Below, piece after piece: positions 52,765 through 63,992 of a stretch of DNA of 64,000 nucleotides. Origin of the DNA: Chaunax sp. Z400 (lineage: Eukaryota > Chordata > Actinopteri > Lophiiformes > Chaunacidae). The stretch covers positions 23,202,729-23,266,728 of the forward strand of contig CM075202.1 in assembly GCA_037577475.1 (NCBI GenBank), read 5' to 3'. Below the pieces are notes generated by a model, which was not told the origin of the DNA, ran no database searches, and worked only from the letters and a program-made list of their open reading frames with translations. Each line of letters opens with the position of its first letter. The first letter of the stretch is position 1. Position numbers and translations under genes: made by a program.

Positions 52765-52895
52765 GGAGAATGTGGCTACATGCATCCCAGACCACCTCTG
52801 AATGTGGTGTGAGTGGTTGGGTTTCAAACACAATCTTACTAGGTCTTGGTGCATTCACACCTGCATGTACCGCTGTACACTGGTCCACAAACTGA
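52765..52895 (+). mobile_element. Unnamed interspersed repeat, copy B
   Basis: Shares AGACCACCTCTGAATGTGGT, GAGTGGTTGGGTTTCAAA and CACACCTGCATGTACCGCTG in order with copy A at 27536-27672. Family not identified; non-coding. Confidence 0.55.
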
Positions 52896-52956
52896 TCTGG
52901 ATGTGTGTAACAACAGATGATACAAATCTGTTGTTATTTCAGCCTGTTATCAAATC

Positions 52957-53096
52957 ACTAGGGCAGCTGTGGCTCAGGAGGAAGGGCGATCTTTCACTAA
53001 TCAGAAGGTTGGTAGTTCAATCCCAAATGTGAGACTTGCTTTGACTCTCCAATCAGACTAGAATGATGCGATACAAGTCCAGTCCATTTAGCACTG
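52957..53096 (+). mobile_element. tRNA-derived SINE with internal deletion
   Basis: Head: GCTGTGGCTCAGGAGGAAGG (A box), then AGAAGGTTGGTAGTTCAATC (B box region). The body is missing, and the tail follows at once as CAATCAGACTAGAATGATGC and AGTCCAGTCCATTTA, the tail type 2 of the 45.7-kb SINE. Confidence 0.75.
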
Positions 53097-54177
53097 AGCT
53101 TTGTTGGGATGCATCAGCTTTTGTCCTGACATTGGGCAGGGCATTTGGGCAGTTTTTAAACAAGAAATAAATACATTTGGTGAATGGACATGTTTATGTG
53201 TAGGATACTCTAACATTATGAAGTCGGTTCAAGCTCCTCAATGTTATTCCAGGTCAGATGACTGGAACATAAGAGCAGCTCAGCGGAAAATGAAAATATC
53301 TGCCAGTGGCAGATCACTGTTCCGTGTATTTGGAATGAACACCTCCCATTATTGTTGTATGAGGAGGTTCAGGGGGTTCAGGCCTGTGTGCAGCCCATTC
53401 TCTGGTTTCTGAGAGGAATCCTGACCTCTAGGTGTAGTTGGAGTTGCTGTAGGTGAGGGTGGTCATGGAGAGCAGCATTTTTTGTTGTCTGCACTTCCTC
53501 TCCCTCTCCAAATGATTGATATTGTAGGAAAAGAACAGGTTTGAGTTGTTTTGCTGCAGAAATCTTCGGTATATGTTGAATCTAATTTTATTTCATTGTT
53601 TAGTAAATTCTGTGGCTGTAAGCTAAAAGTTGTTACTTTAAACAGCTGCTCCATGCTTGTGTTTGCTTTCACCTAAACTTAATATATATCCGACAGTGGC
53701 CAATGTGAATAATTTATTTACTTAAACTGCAGAGGGTACATGATTTTATCAGATATATACATTTACTTCTATTTCCCTTTGTTTGATGAGTATATTTAGT
53801 TAGCATTTAGTATAAAAGGCTGTTTGTCTTCTCATCCTACCCGTTTGAGCTGTTTGTTTGTTTTTTGCTGCATTGAAGATGTATCATTCTGATATAGGTG
53901 ATAGTGACAGAGTATATATAATATAGTATATATAGATAAATAGTATGTAGTAGTATATATAGTATGTATAGGGGATCAAAATGAGAATTCAATATATTTA
54001 CCTCATATATGTGTGACGTCAAAAGAAGGTACTCAAAAACAAAAATACTACTTTGAGATGCAGTACAACTGTTGGCATACAAGAATAAACCCAAGTGATG
54101 CCTTTAGCATCAAAAACACAAGCTACATCTCCAAAAATCCCTCCTGTGAGCACAGTGCTTTCATTTCTGTAGAATGG
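53097..54177. other. Intergenic; TA-rich tract at 53915-53970
   Basis: An imperfect TATATA/GTATG tract lies near 53915-53970. No gene recognised; the 53101-53412 (+) and 53837-54094 (-) frames have no domain. Confidence 0.45.
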
Positions 54178-54814
54178 TCAGCTGGACAGTTTGATGGTGG
54201 GGTCCATGGAGCAGAGCCCTGAGTGATTTGATGGTGGGTCCATGGAGCAGAGACCTGGACAGTTTGATGGTGGGTCCATGGAGCAGAGACCTGGACAGTT
54301 TGATGGTGGGTCCATGGAGCAGAGCCCTGAGGGGTTTGATGGTGGGTCCAGGGAGCAGAGACCTTGAGAGTTTGATGGTGGGTCCATGGAGTAGAGACCT
54401 GGACAGTTTGATGGTGGGTCCATGGAGCAGAGACCTGGACAGTTTGATGGTGGGTCCATGGAGCAGAGCCCTGAGGGGTTTGATGGTGGGTCCAGGGAGC
54501 AGAGACCTTGAGAGTTTGATGGTGGGTCCATGGAGCAAAGCCCTGAGTGGTTTGATGGTGGGTCCATGGAGCAGAGACCTGGACAGTTTGATGGTGGGTC
54601 CATGGAGTAGAGAGCTGGACAGTTTGATGGTGGGTCCATGGAGCAGAGACCTGGACAGTTTGATGGTGGGTCCATGGAGTAGAGAGCTGGACAGTTTGAT
54701 GGTGGGTCCATGGAGTAGAGAGCTGGACAGTTTGATGGTGGGTCCATGGAGTAGAGACCTGGACAGTTTGATGGTGGGTCCATGGAGTAGAGACCTGAAT
54801 GATTTGATGGTTTG
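54178..54814. repeat. Minisatellite, 36-bp unit
   Basis: About 17-18 copies of a 36-bp unit, GACAGTTTGATGGTGGGTCC + ATGGAGCAGAGACCTG. Variants (GAGTAGAGAG, CCCTGAGGGG, CCAGGGAG) recur in blocks: the pair at about 54318-54390 recurs at 54462-54534. The exact 12-codon phase leaves three overlapping ~200-codon frames open, one on the plus and two on the minus strand, which argues against any being selected. Confidence 0.95.
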
Positions 54815-56485
54815 TTGTATGTTCATTTTATGAATTCATTAAATATGGGCTGAATGGAAAGTTTTGGTGGGCGGTTTATTGATTAATTTAAATGTAGGCT
54901 ATTAGACCTATTAGATCTGTAATGACATAAGGTTTTTGTAAAATTACTAGACCGCTTAGCTCAGGTCTTATCCCAGAACAATGAGAAGACTCTGTGCTCC
55001 AGTTGGAGAGCTGAGGGTAGGATATGTGGCAGAACGGTTGTTATCAGACTGAATTAGTGTAAGTTAGTTAAACCAAACTATAAACTGAGTAATTTTGTAG
55101 TTGTTATGTTTTGTAGTAGTTTATAGGTTTCTGTTGAGTAGTTTTTGTGTAGTCATGCTGAGTCAACCAACAAATAAATGGTGAAAACCTCCTTTGCAGA
55201 TGTAATTACAGACGACTTAAACCTAATAAGCATACCTGAACTGTTGCGTGTCGTGTATCCACACTGCTACACTAAGGGCAGCAGGTTGAAGAATAAAAAA
55301 TAAACTCCATGTTGTAAATAGTAAATTCCCAATGGAGATGTGACAAAAAGATGGGAGACAGACATGGGACCAATCATAACTTTAATAATGGAAATCTTTT
55401 TTTTCTGAATCAGCAGGAATGGTCTTGGAAAATGATATAAGAGAGTAGAGGGGGGAAAAAAACTTGCTCAGTGCTTTCACGGTTCAGTCGCAATTCAGAT
55501 TAAACACTCATCCAATTATTTTTCATTTAATGAATAACAGCTGTGTCTTGGTTCATTTCAGAATGAATATTATTATACCACTGAAACAAGCAGCATGAGT
55601 CGTCTTATTAATCTAGACTGGCAGCTGTTTAAGTAGGGTTTTCTTTCAGAAGCTGATGAGGTTGATCTGAAAAACATGGAATTGCATCAGTAATTGTGGT
55701 TAAAGTCAAGTTATACTATTATACTATACTTACTATATGGTAATTAGAAAAAATACATCTCCATCCTATATGTCTTATATGTTAAATATCAAGTATGACT
55801 GCATCAAATAATTCAACTGCTGTAATCCTAATACATAGAAAACAAGGCTCCTAATGTATACTAGCATACAACTGTCATATAAAGTCTTAAATCATGACCA
55901 AGGTTTCATAGATTATACTTTTCAACTTTGAACCCCTGAACTAAAATCAGCTTCAAGCTTGACATGAAGACAGGACTTCAGCTTTGTCACAATATCTGTT
56001 ATTGTACTCCCAGCTCTTAAATACAGTACAAAGCTGCACAAGATGATAGTAATTGTCTCAATGATTTAAGTGCCTCTTACGACTGAAGAACAGAGGTTTG
56101 GCCACAACATAAGTGAGTGTGGATATCAAATGAGAGATATAATTATTTACTGTGGGATCTCAGCAGCCAGACAGGCAGTAAAAGAGGGCTTGATGTTTAC
56201 CCTGATCCACATACTGAGATAATTACTGCTTTCAGGCTGGATGATGATACAGCAGAGCTGATCACACTGTCCCACTGGAGACTGAAGAAGAAGCAAAAAA
56301 AAACCCTCTCTAGCCTGACACATAACTACATACATATAAATTCATGGACACATGTGTGCTCACAAAGCATGCCCACATTAGGTCACCCGATCATTCACTA
56401 CTCTTTTATGCCTTGCTAAAGAGAACAGTAAATGGCGTTATGGGCTGTTTCTTCGTGTAATTGCATTTCTAATCCCCTTTGCATA
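54815..56485. other. Intergenic, no gene seen
   Basis: A/T-rich sequence; no coding, RNA or repeat feature identified. Confidence 0.5.
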
Positions 56486-56489
56486 CAAA

Positions 56490-56528
<39 letters not shown>

Positions 56529-56530
56529 AG
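56486..56530. repeat. (CA)n microsatellite
   Basis: About 20 CA units with AAAC interruptions at both ends. Confidence 0.95.
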
Positions 56531-56639
56531 CCCAAATTGTCAAGTAGCGCCTTCATTGTTGCAGTGTAGACAGGCTTCATTAGCAAACAGAGAGCAGAGG
56601 AAACCACACTCTGGACACATGTTTCCAACCATCAATGGT

Positions 56640-56724
56640 TGTCCCTGTCCACCACTCCCTCCCTCACCCTCCCTTTCCCCCTCTCCCTCTCTCCCTCTCC
56701 CTACGCCTCTCTCTCTCTCAAAAC
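56640..56724. repeat. Polypyrimidine tract (CCCTCT)n
   Basis: About 85 bp of almost pure C/T with CCCTCTCCCTCTCT modules; strongly strand-asymmetric. Frames through it are artefacts. Confidence 0.9.
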
Positions 56725-56735
56725 CTTTCTCCTTG

Positions 56736-56793
56736 ATAACTTGTGTTGTGATTTGGCGCGATACAAATAAATTGAATTGAATTGAATTAATCT
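56736..56793 (+). mobile_element. LINE 3' terminus with (ATTGA)n tail
   Basis: TGTTGTGATTTGGCGCGATA then CAAATAAATTGAATTGAATTG: the GATTTGGCGC...ATAAA wording plus an ATTGA simple-repeat tail is a recognisable fish LINE 3' end. The body is missing. Confidence 0.6.
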
Positions 56794-56907
56794 GAACCCT
56801 TAATGCTATAGGGGCCCTCAAGCCAAAGAGGTTAATCGAGCCAGTAAATAAATACTTTTGCCTCCTCCAAGGCGGTTAAGTGATCGATTCCGTTTGTCTG
56901 TTCCATC

Positions 56908-58385
56908 CATCCATCCATTTTCTTCCGCTTATCCGTGTCCGGATTGTGGGGGCAGCAGTCTCACCAAGGCGTTCGCAAGCCAGCCAAGAGATATAATCCC
57001 TCCAGTGAGTCCTGGGTCTACCCTGGGGTCTCCTCCCAGTGAGACATGCCTCCCTTCATACCTCCCCAGGGAGATATCTGGAGGGCATCCTAACCAAATG
57101 CTCGAACCACCTCAGCTGACTCCTCTCAATGTGGAGGAGCAGTGGCTCCACTCTGAGCCCCTCTCGAATGACTGAGCTCCTCACCCTATCTCTAAGGGTG
57201 AGCCCAGACACCCTGCGGAGGAAGCTCATTTCAGCTGCTTGTATCCAGGATCTTGTTCTTTCGGTCATTACCCAAAGCTCATGACCATAGGTGAGGGTAG
57301 GAACATAGATTGACCGGTAAATCGAGAGCATTGCCTTTCTAGCTCCCTTTTCACCACAACAGACCGATACAGAGTCTGCATCACCACAGATGCTGCCCCG
57401 ATCCGTGTATCAATCTGCGGCTCCATTCTTCCCTCACTCATGAACAAGAGTCCAAGATACTTGAACTCCTCCAATTGGGGCAGTAACTCATCCCTGACCT
57501 GGAGTGAATCCACCCTTTTCCAACTGAGAGCCATGGCCTCAGACTTGGAGGTGCTGATACTCATCCCAGCCGCTTCACACTCATCTGCACATGTCCCAAT
57601 GACAGTCAGAGGTCACGGCATGATGAAGCTAACAGGACCAAGCAGCGACTTTGGGAGACTGCCAAAGCTGCACTCTGCTTGGCCTTCCGATACCTGAGCA
57701 GCCTTAAGAGTCCCACAGGCTAACCATGCCCAGTGGGACTCCTTCAGCTTGACGCCTTCCCTAACCACTGGTATCCACCACCAGGTTCTGGGATTACCAC
57801 TGCGACAGGCACCCACAACCTTACAGGCACAGCTCCAGGCAACCACCTCAACAATGGAGGTGCGGAACATGGTCCATTCGGACTCAATGTCCCCAGTTGA
57901 AGTTCTGCCGGAGGTGAGAGTTGAAGATCTCCCGGACAGGGGCCTCTTCCAAATGCTCCCAGCACACCCTCACTGTTTGGGTGCACCAGGCCTGTCCAGC
58001 ATCCTCCCCTGCCATCGGATCCAACTCACCACCAGGTGGTGATCACTTGACAGTTCAGCACCTCTCTTCACCTTAGTGTCCAGAACATATGGTCGTAGGT
58101 CTGCTAATACAACTACAAAGTCAGTCATCGACCTATGACCTAGAGCATTCTGGTACCAAGTGACACCCTTATGTTCAAACATGGTGCTTGTTATGGACAA
58201 ACTGTGACTAGCACAGAAGTCCAATAACTGAACACCACTTGGGTTCAGATCAGGCAGGCCGTTCCTCCCAATCACACCCCTCCAGGTCACACTGTCATTG
58301 CCCACAAGAGTGTTGAAGTCTCCCAGAAGAACGACAGAGTCCCCAGTAGGGGCCTTATTATCTAATCTATCTAATCTTATTTTAA
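56908..58385 (-). mobile_element. Deleted APE-type LINE, copy 2
   Basis: Read leftwards. Endonuclease C-terminal half (58360-57970): [56 protein letters not shown], then [13 protein letters not shown] with the catalytic Asp-His (58036-58056). EN-RT linker (57870-57660): VEVVAWSCACKVVGAC, VREGVKLKESHWAWLACGT. A deletion then removes the RT fingers and palm. The RT C-terminus follows: SISTSKSEAMALSWKRVDS, EEFKYLGLLFMSEGRMEPQI, a frameshift at about 57300, then LTYGHELWVMTERTRS and RVEPLLLHIERSQLRW. The 3' end at about 56940-56908 is GGATAAGCGGAAGAAAATGG plus an ATGG repeat. Same family as the 11.3-kb copy. Confidence 0.9.
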
Positions 58386-59508
58386 CCTCTAATCTTATGT
58401 TATCTTGCAAGGACCCCAGGAAGACTAGTGGTCATTAAATTGACAGCTAATGGGGATCCTATATAAAACAATATTTTATTTTATGTTAACTAGTCTAATC
58501 TAATTTTATCCAAACTAATATCATCTAATCCAATAATCTGATCTAATTTTATTTTATCTTCTAATTTTATGATATCTAATCTAATCTAATCTAATCCAAA
58601 TGAATCTAATCTATCTAATTTTATTTCATCTTCTTATTTTTATCTGATCTAATCCAAACTAATCAAATCAAACTCTATTTTATCTAATCTAATCTAATCT
58701 AATCTAATCTAATCCAAACTAATCTGATCTAATCTATCTAATCTAATCCAAACTAATCTAATCTATCTAATTTTATTTTTTCTTCTAATCTTATGTTATC
58801 TAATCTAATCTAATCTAATCCAAACTAATCTGATCTAATCTATCTAATCTTATTTTATCTTCTATTCTTATGTTATTTTGTCTAATCCAATCTAATCTAA
58901 TCCAAATTAATCTAATCTAATTTTATTTTATCTTCTAATCTTATGTTATCTAATCTAATCTAATCTAATCCAAACTAATCTAATCTATCTAATTAAATTT
59001 TATCTTCTAATTTTTATGTTATCTAATCTAATCTAATCCAAACCAATCTAATCTAATTCAAACTAATCTTATCTAATTTTATTTTATCTCAACTAATCTA
59101 ATCTAATCCAATCTAATCCAAACTAATCTGATCTAATCTATCTAATCTTATTTTATCTTCTACTCTTGTGTTATTCTATCTAATCTAATCTAATCCAAAC
59201 TAATCTAATCTATCTAATTAACTTTTAATTTCTAATTTTATGTTATCTAATCTAATCTAATCTAATCCAAACTAATCTAATTCAAACTAATCTAATCTAA
59301 TTTTATTTTATCTCATCTAATCTATTTGAATCTAATCTAATCTAAACTAATCTGATCTAATCTATCTAATCTTATTTTATCATCTACTCTTATGTTATTC
59401 TATCTAATGTAATCTAATCTATCTAATTTTATTTTATGTTCTAATTTTATGTTATCTAATCTAATCCAAGGATAGATTAGATTAGGATCTAAGGATAGAT
59501 TAGATTAG
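58346..59508. repeat. AATCT-type satellite, second locus
   Basis: About 1.1 kb of TAATC-derived repeats with AATCCAAACT and TTATTTTATCTTCTAATC modules, irregularly spaced. The left edge (GGGGCCTTATTATCTAATCT) is embedded in the LINE copy 2 endonuclease, as at 12.55 kb. A short unrelated segment at about 58405-58460 (GACCCCAGGAAGACTAG, GCTAATGGGGATCC) looks like a retroposon tail. The right edge switches orientation: CTAATCTAATC (59456-59466) and GATTAGATTAG (59475-59485) form a perfect 11-bp hairpin arm pair. Confidence 0.93.
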
Positions 59509-59825
59509 ATTTAAGAACGGGCCTGATATCCTATATTCCCGGAGCACCCTCCACAGAGCACTACAAGGGACACGGTCGTATGCCTTTTCCAAGTCCACAA
59601 AGCACATGTAGACTGGTTGGGCAAACTCCCATCCACCCTCCAGCACTCTAGCGAGAGTGAAGAGCTGATCCAGCGTTCCACGACCAGGACAAAAACCGCA
59701 TTGTTCCTCCTGAATTCGAGATTCGACTAACGGATGCACTCTCCTCTCCAATACCTTGGCATAGACCTTCCCAGGGAGGCTGAGAAGTGTGATCCCCTGA
59801 TAGTTGGATAGTTGTTTGTCTGTTA
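59509..59825 (-). mobile_element. LINE reverse transcriptase N-terminal fragment
   Basis: Minus strand, one open frame: LSNYQGITLLSLPGKVYAKV, LERRVHPLVESRIQEEQCGF, CPGRGTLDQLFTLARVLEGG, then FVDLEKAYDRVPCSALWRVL, which includes the first RT catalytic Asp (FVDLEKAYD). This is the fingers/palm portion missing from LINE copies 1 and 2 and is apparently the same family. It lies upstream of the copy 2 endonuclease on the transcribed strand, which is the wrong order for one intact element, so it is a rearranged or separate insertion. Confidence 0.85.
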
Positions 59826-59827
59826 GC

Positions 59828-59905
59828 AGGTTTAAAAAAAATACTTGATGAATTTTCATGAAACCTGGTAGAAGGGCTGAGCATGTAAAAGGAACCCATT
59901 AAATT
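59828..59905 (+). repeat. Interspersed motif, copy 1 of 2
   Basis: GATGAATTTTCATGAAACCT...GGTAGAAGGGC...CCATTAAATTTTGGAG. It is similar to the segment at 60283-60352 in the same orientation (CATGAAACTGGGTAGAAT...GAATTTTGGAG). Non-coding; part of an unidentified repeat family. Confidence 0.55.
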
Positions 59906-60799
59906 TTGGAGTCGTCAGTGTGTCAGTCCGTCTGTCCGTAATCATTGTTTGTCTGGAGCATATAACTATACAGTCTAGCTTCACCTAACTTTATACATAC
60001 TATATTAACCATTATAAATAATTGTGCTATTAATATTTAAATTTTTCTACAAAAGTTCTTTTTGACATTTCCATTGAAAGATGATTTTTTTAAAGTGACA
60101 GTTGGTCATCCTCTCCATAGCATATATATAAAACAATATACAGTCATAGGCTCACTAAGGGAATGGAGAGTATGTCATATAATGATGCATTTGTTTTAGG
60201 GATGTACCATATCCAGGTGACTCTGGTTTCAACATTACAAGACAGGCCTTTTTGGACTGCATTTGTTAATTACACTTAAAGTAATCAGTGATTACCATGA
60301 AACTGGGTAGAATAGAGGGCACTTTCCCAAAGAAGGGACCTCTGAATTTTGGAGATGTTAGGCCATCAGCTCTGCCTCTCCCCTCTCCCCTCTCCCTGTA
60401 TTTTCCTGTTGTTGCACCTTCCTCAGTCACCGATGCGACTCAGATACCCCGGCCGACTTTCAGCCTTCTGATAGTTTATTTTTTGTGCTCTCCTAAACCC
60501 AGTTAACTCTGTGGTTTGCCTGTGTGGCAATTCCACCAGGAATTCCAGCCATTTCCAGCCTTATCATTGGTCAGCTTGGACTACTCACCCACCCTGCTCC
60601 GCTCTACCATCTCAGCCCCCTTAGCCCACTTCAGTTAAGCCATCAGATCCACCAGAACCTTTTTCTGGACTGATGGACAAATGCAGATTCCTCCTCCAGT
60701 GTGATATGGTCTTAATCTGCGGACACCAAGTGGAATGAGGAAGCCCTACAGGGAGCATTTGTAAAAGGATTAAATGAGTAAATGAGCGATGTATTAGCC
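59906..60799. other. Intergenic; second motif copy at 60283-60352
   Basis: Holds the second copy of the 59.83-kb motif. The rest has no recognisable gene. The CT-rich stretch at 60370-60400 is simple sequence. Confidence 0.45.
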
Positions 60800-61325
60800 C
60801 CTCGGGATGTATCTGCTGACTCGACATCTTTGGTTGTACCCTGCTGACCTCACATCTTTGGTTGTACCCTGCTGACCTCACGTCTTTGGTTGTACCCTGC
60901 TGACCTGACACCTTTGGTTGTACCCTGCTGATCTAACGTCTTTGGTTGTACCCTGCTGACCTCACGTCTTTGGTTGTACCCTGCTGACCTCACTTCTTTG
61001 GTTGTGCCCTGCTGACCTGACACTTTTGGTCATACCTGCTGACCTGACATCTTTGGTCGTACCTGCTGACCTGACGTCTTTGGTCGTACCTGCTGACCTG
61101 ACGTCTTTGGTTGTACCCGGCTGACCTGACATCTTTTGTTGTACCTGCTGACCTCACATCTTTGGTTGTACCCTGCTGACCTGACATCTTTGGTTGTACC
61201 TGCTGACCTGACGTCTTTGGTCGTACCTGCTGACCTGATGTCTTTGGTTGTACCCTGCTGATCTGACGTCTTTGGTTGTACCTGCTGATCTCACATCTTT
61301 GGTTTTACCCTGCTGACCTTCTGAA
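60800..61325. repeat. Minisatellite, 27/28-bp unit
   Basis: About 19 copies of TGCTGACCTGACGTCTTTGG + TTGTACCC, with 27-bp forms losing one C. Minus-strand frames read as repeats of SAGYNQRxQV and are artefacts. The array sits immediately 5' of the gypsy remnant. Confidence 0.93.
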
Positions 61326-61369
61326 CTTCTTTAGTTGTACTTGCTCATTTTTGGTTTCTCTTGCCATTA

Positions 61370-61925
61370 GGATATATAAGTTCCTACATGAACCGCGCAT
61401 GGAAAGGAACAGGCAATCTCTGCTACACTTCATCTCTCGCTTTCTGCCCTCAGCGAGAGCCCCACCTTCTGTAAGTTCCCCAGTCAGAGCCACAGCTCCC
61501 TCCACTGAGGAAGAGTCTATGCAGTTGGGGTGAGCCCATCTGACTCCTAAAGAGAGACTTTGCAGAATCGGGCCATGTGAGTGCACCTATTGTGGCCCAA
61601 CTGGACAGTTTCTGGCAACCTGCCCTATTCGGCTTAGACAAGGCCCATCAGAAGAGGTGGAGGTACTGGTGGGACAGACAAGACTAGATTTTAGATACAA
61701 GCTACAATCTGTTGTAACCAGCCTTCCTTGCCTCCCCTGGCCTCAGTTGATTCAGGTGCTGAGGATAACTTTTTGGACCATGACAATGTTATTTTGTCTG
61801 GAATTGCTTTGAAGCCATTTGAGAAATCTCTCACTACCAAGATTACTGATCCATGTCACCAAAATAACCGTAGCATCACTTTGGCACTCTCAGGTAACCA
61901 TCGCACACAACTACCTCATGTTCCC
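61370..61925 (+). pseudogene. Ty3/gypsy retrotransposon gag-protease remnant
   Basis: Fragment of a fish Ty3/gypsy-type polyprotein. The gag C-terminus reads AHLTPKERLCRIGPCECTYC followed by GPTGQFLATCPIRLRQ. This is a CCHC zinc knuckle of spacing C-X2-C-X4-X-X4-C whose His is replaced by Gln. An in-frame TGA lies just upstream (after MQLG, near 61531). A frameshift between about 61625 and 61728 separates it from the protease, whose DSGAEDNFLD active-site block is at about 61749. SITLALSGNHRTQL near 61875-61915 continues the protease region. RT, RNase H, integrase and LTRs are absent. Confidence 0.78.
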
Positions 61926-62170
61926 GGTAGTGTGCCTGTGCGCTCTGACGGTGCTGGTCCGGGGGCTTCCTGGGCTCTGGGCCTGTTCGTTGTGCCTGGG
62001 TCCGTGTGGTGCAATGGGTTCTGTATCCTGGGTGCTCTCGCGGCTTGGGGGGGCGGGCTGGGCTATCTGGCCTCTGTTGGACTTTGAGGGGGGATCCTTT
62101 GCACTGGTAGGGGTCTTGCTGCTTGAGCCTGGCCCAACACTCCTGCAACCACGATGGTTTTATCACTAAA
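61926..62170. other. G-rich segment of unknown origin
   Basis: GC- and G-rich text (GGCTTGGGGGGGCGGGCTGG) unlike its neighbours, ending near an AATAAAG at 62168. It may be a fragment of another retroelement; not identified. Confidence 0.3.
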
Positions 62171-63548
62171 TAAAGTTCAGTCAGAAGTAAAAACACAGAT
62201 GAATGTAAAACACACATCAGCACATATATATTTCATAATGTATAGGCCTGCCTCTGATGGTGGATATAGTCTATATTTATTTGTTAGAGCCTAAATACAT
62301 AAATATGTAAATGTAATTTAATGTCATTATATTTTTTGATGCAGATATGGTTGAATTATTTGAGGATTGATGATGATGTTCCATCTTTAATTGAATGTCA
62401 GCATTGTGTATCGGTCAGGAGGTGGGACTTTTCCTCTGTGTGTCAAACAGTTTCTGACTGCAGTCAAAATGTTGTTTTTAAAGGCTAAAAACCAACAAAT
62501 ATGGACAGAAGCAGAATATTTGGTTGATAGAAACATGTTCTGAATTTTAGGAACCATTCCATCTCTCTTTTTTCAGCCGTGTGTTTTTGACCTTCTTTTT
62601 GACTCTGCAACAGTTGGTTGTTTGATCCAACCCTGTTCACCATCCACCACATGCTTCTGTCAGACAAACTGCTGGAGACACCGCTGACCTGTCCTTTAAC
62701 CGTGTTTTATAAACACACTGCACAACATCAACATGAGCTCTTAGCAAGTAACACCAGAGAATCTCAACCAACCTTGTTGATCACTCAAACAGTGACTCCG
62801 TACCTACTAATTCTAGCTCTCTGATTGGCTAGACAGCATGTCAGTCTACAGTATTACCCAATACCTTGACAGCTTCCCTTCAGCCTGTTTCCTTTTATTT
62901 GATATTCCACTGATAAGCCCTCCAAACAAAACAGTTTTACTGTGATGAGAACCTCTAACTCACTCTGCAAACTCTGCTTTCTTCTTCATACTCATCATCA
63001 TCATCGTAATCATCATCATCACTGATAGTCCAACAAAGGCTCCTTAACAACATCAGTATATTCATGAGACATTTAGCATTGACCATTTATGGTTGATTGT
63101 GGGACGACACTGGGAGGAGACCATACTGGCACAGTTCACCACAGGTTGGTATTTATAAAGAGAAGACTGCGTACAGGTGTGTGCCGCACGGTTTTATAGA
63201 TCTGAATATTCATAAATACTGTAGTGGAGAAAAAGTAATCTGAATACATTTAGAAGTGTAACTCTATATCACTTGAAGAGAATGTATGGTTTATGTGTGT
63301 GCAGACAGATTTTAGATTCTGAGGTCTGTGAGTATACATAGTTTTAGGATGGAATCTACGCTGAGTTTTATAAATGAGGCCCCAGAACAGTTAAAGAAGA
63401 TATGTGGTGCGAATTACATTGTCTTTGTTAAACAAGGGAAGTTTCACTATATTAGATGGTCTGTATGGAGACAAGAGACTGTTGAAAATGTGGAGGCTGT
63501 TACCTGACATTCAAATTCAAGTGGCTACAAGTGATGAGTAACCTAAAA
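62171..63548. other. Intergenic; CAT microsatellite near 63.0 kb
   Basis: A short imperfect (CAT)n tract lies at 62992-63020. TTTTATAAATGAGGCCCC at 63366-63383 resembles an end of a fish DNA-transposon family, but no partner end was found. No gene. Confidence 0.4.
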
Positions 63549-63660
63549 CAGGGGTTCCTAAAGTGGGGGTTGTGACACCAATGGTGGGGTCAGGAGATGA
63601 TTTCCAGAAATCAAATAAAATTTAAAAATGATTAGAAATAGTATATTTTAACCATAATCC
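63549..63660 (+). mobile_element. Possible hAT-like non-autonomous element start
   Basis: CAGGGGTTCCTAAAGTGGGG followed by GTTGTGACACCAATGG and GGGGTCAGGAGATG resembles the start of hAT-type non-autonomous elements (CAGGGGTTCCCAAAGTGGGG form). The far end is not identified. Confidence 0.4.
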
Positions 63661-63916
63661 TTAAAAAAAAGATAAATAATAGTTCATTTTAAAAGAAAAC
63701 CATGCAAATAAAAATGTGTGTTTGGATAAGCGGATTAATGCGTGTGCTTAATATTTTCATGCTTCAACCACCTCTGGGGATGGTGGGGTTGTCATGCAGC
63801 ACTAAAGGTGAGCACCAAGCAACATCTTCAGGCGCTCATTTGAGAGCCAGACAAAAAAAAATTATGTGCACCCCTGATAATAACCTGGATGACTTTAAAT
63901 GTTTTGGTACTTAAGT

Positions 63917-63992
63917 CAGACACCACTCACCTTATAGCACTGGGCCCTGAACATCTGAGAAACACATTATTTAATTATATAATTACTGTATG
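63917..63992 (+). mobile_element. L2-like LINE RT fragment, cut by window edge
   Basis: Translates as LIALGPEHLRNTLFNYIIT, matching [19 protein letters not shown] of the L2-like LINE at about 26955-27010. Same family and orientation; it probably continues beyond the window. Confidence 0.65.

Noticed and set aside
56556..56821. Pro/Leu-Ser-rich and Gly-Arg-Glu-rich frames
   Set aside because: They are translations of the polypyrimidine tract on the two strands.
61728..62223. Overlapping frames downstream of the gypsy protease block
   Set aside because: Past about 61925 the sequence is G-rich with no gypsy similarity, and the frames overlap on both strands.
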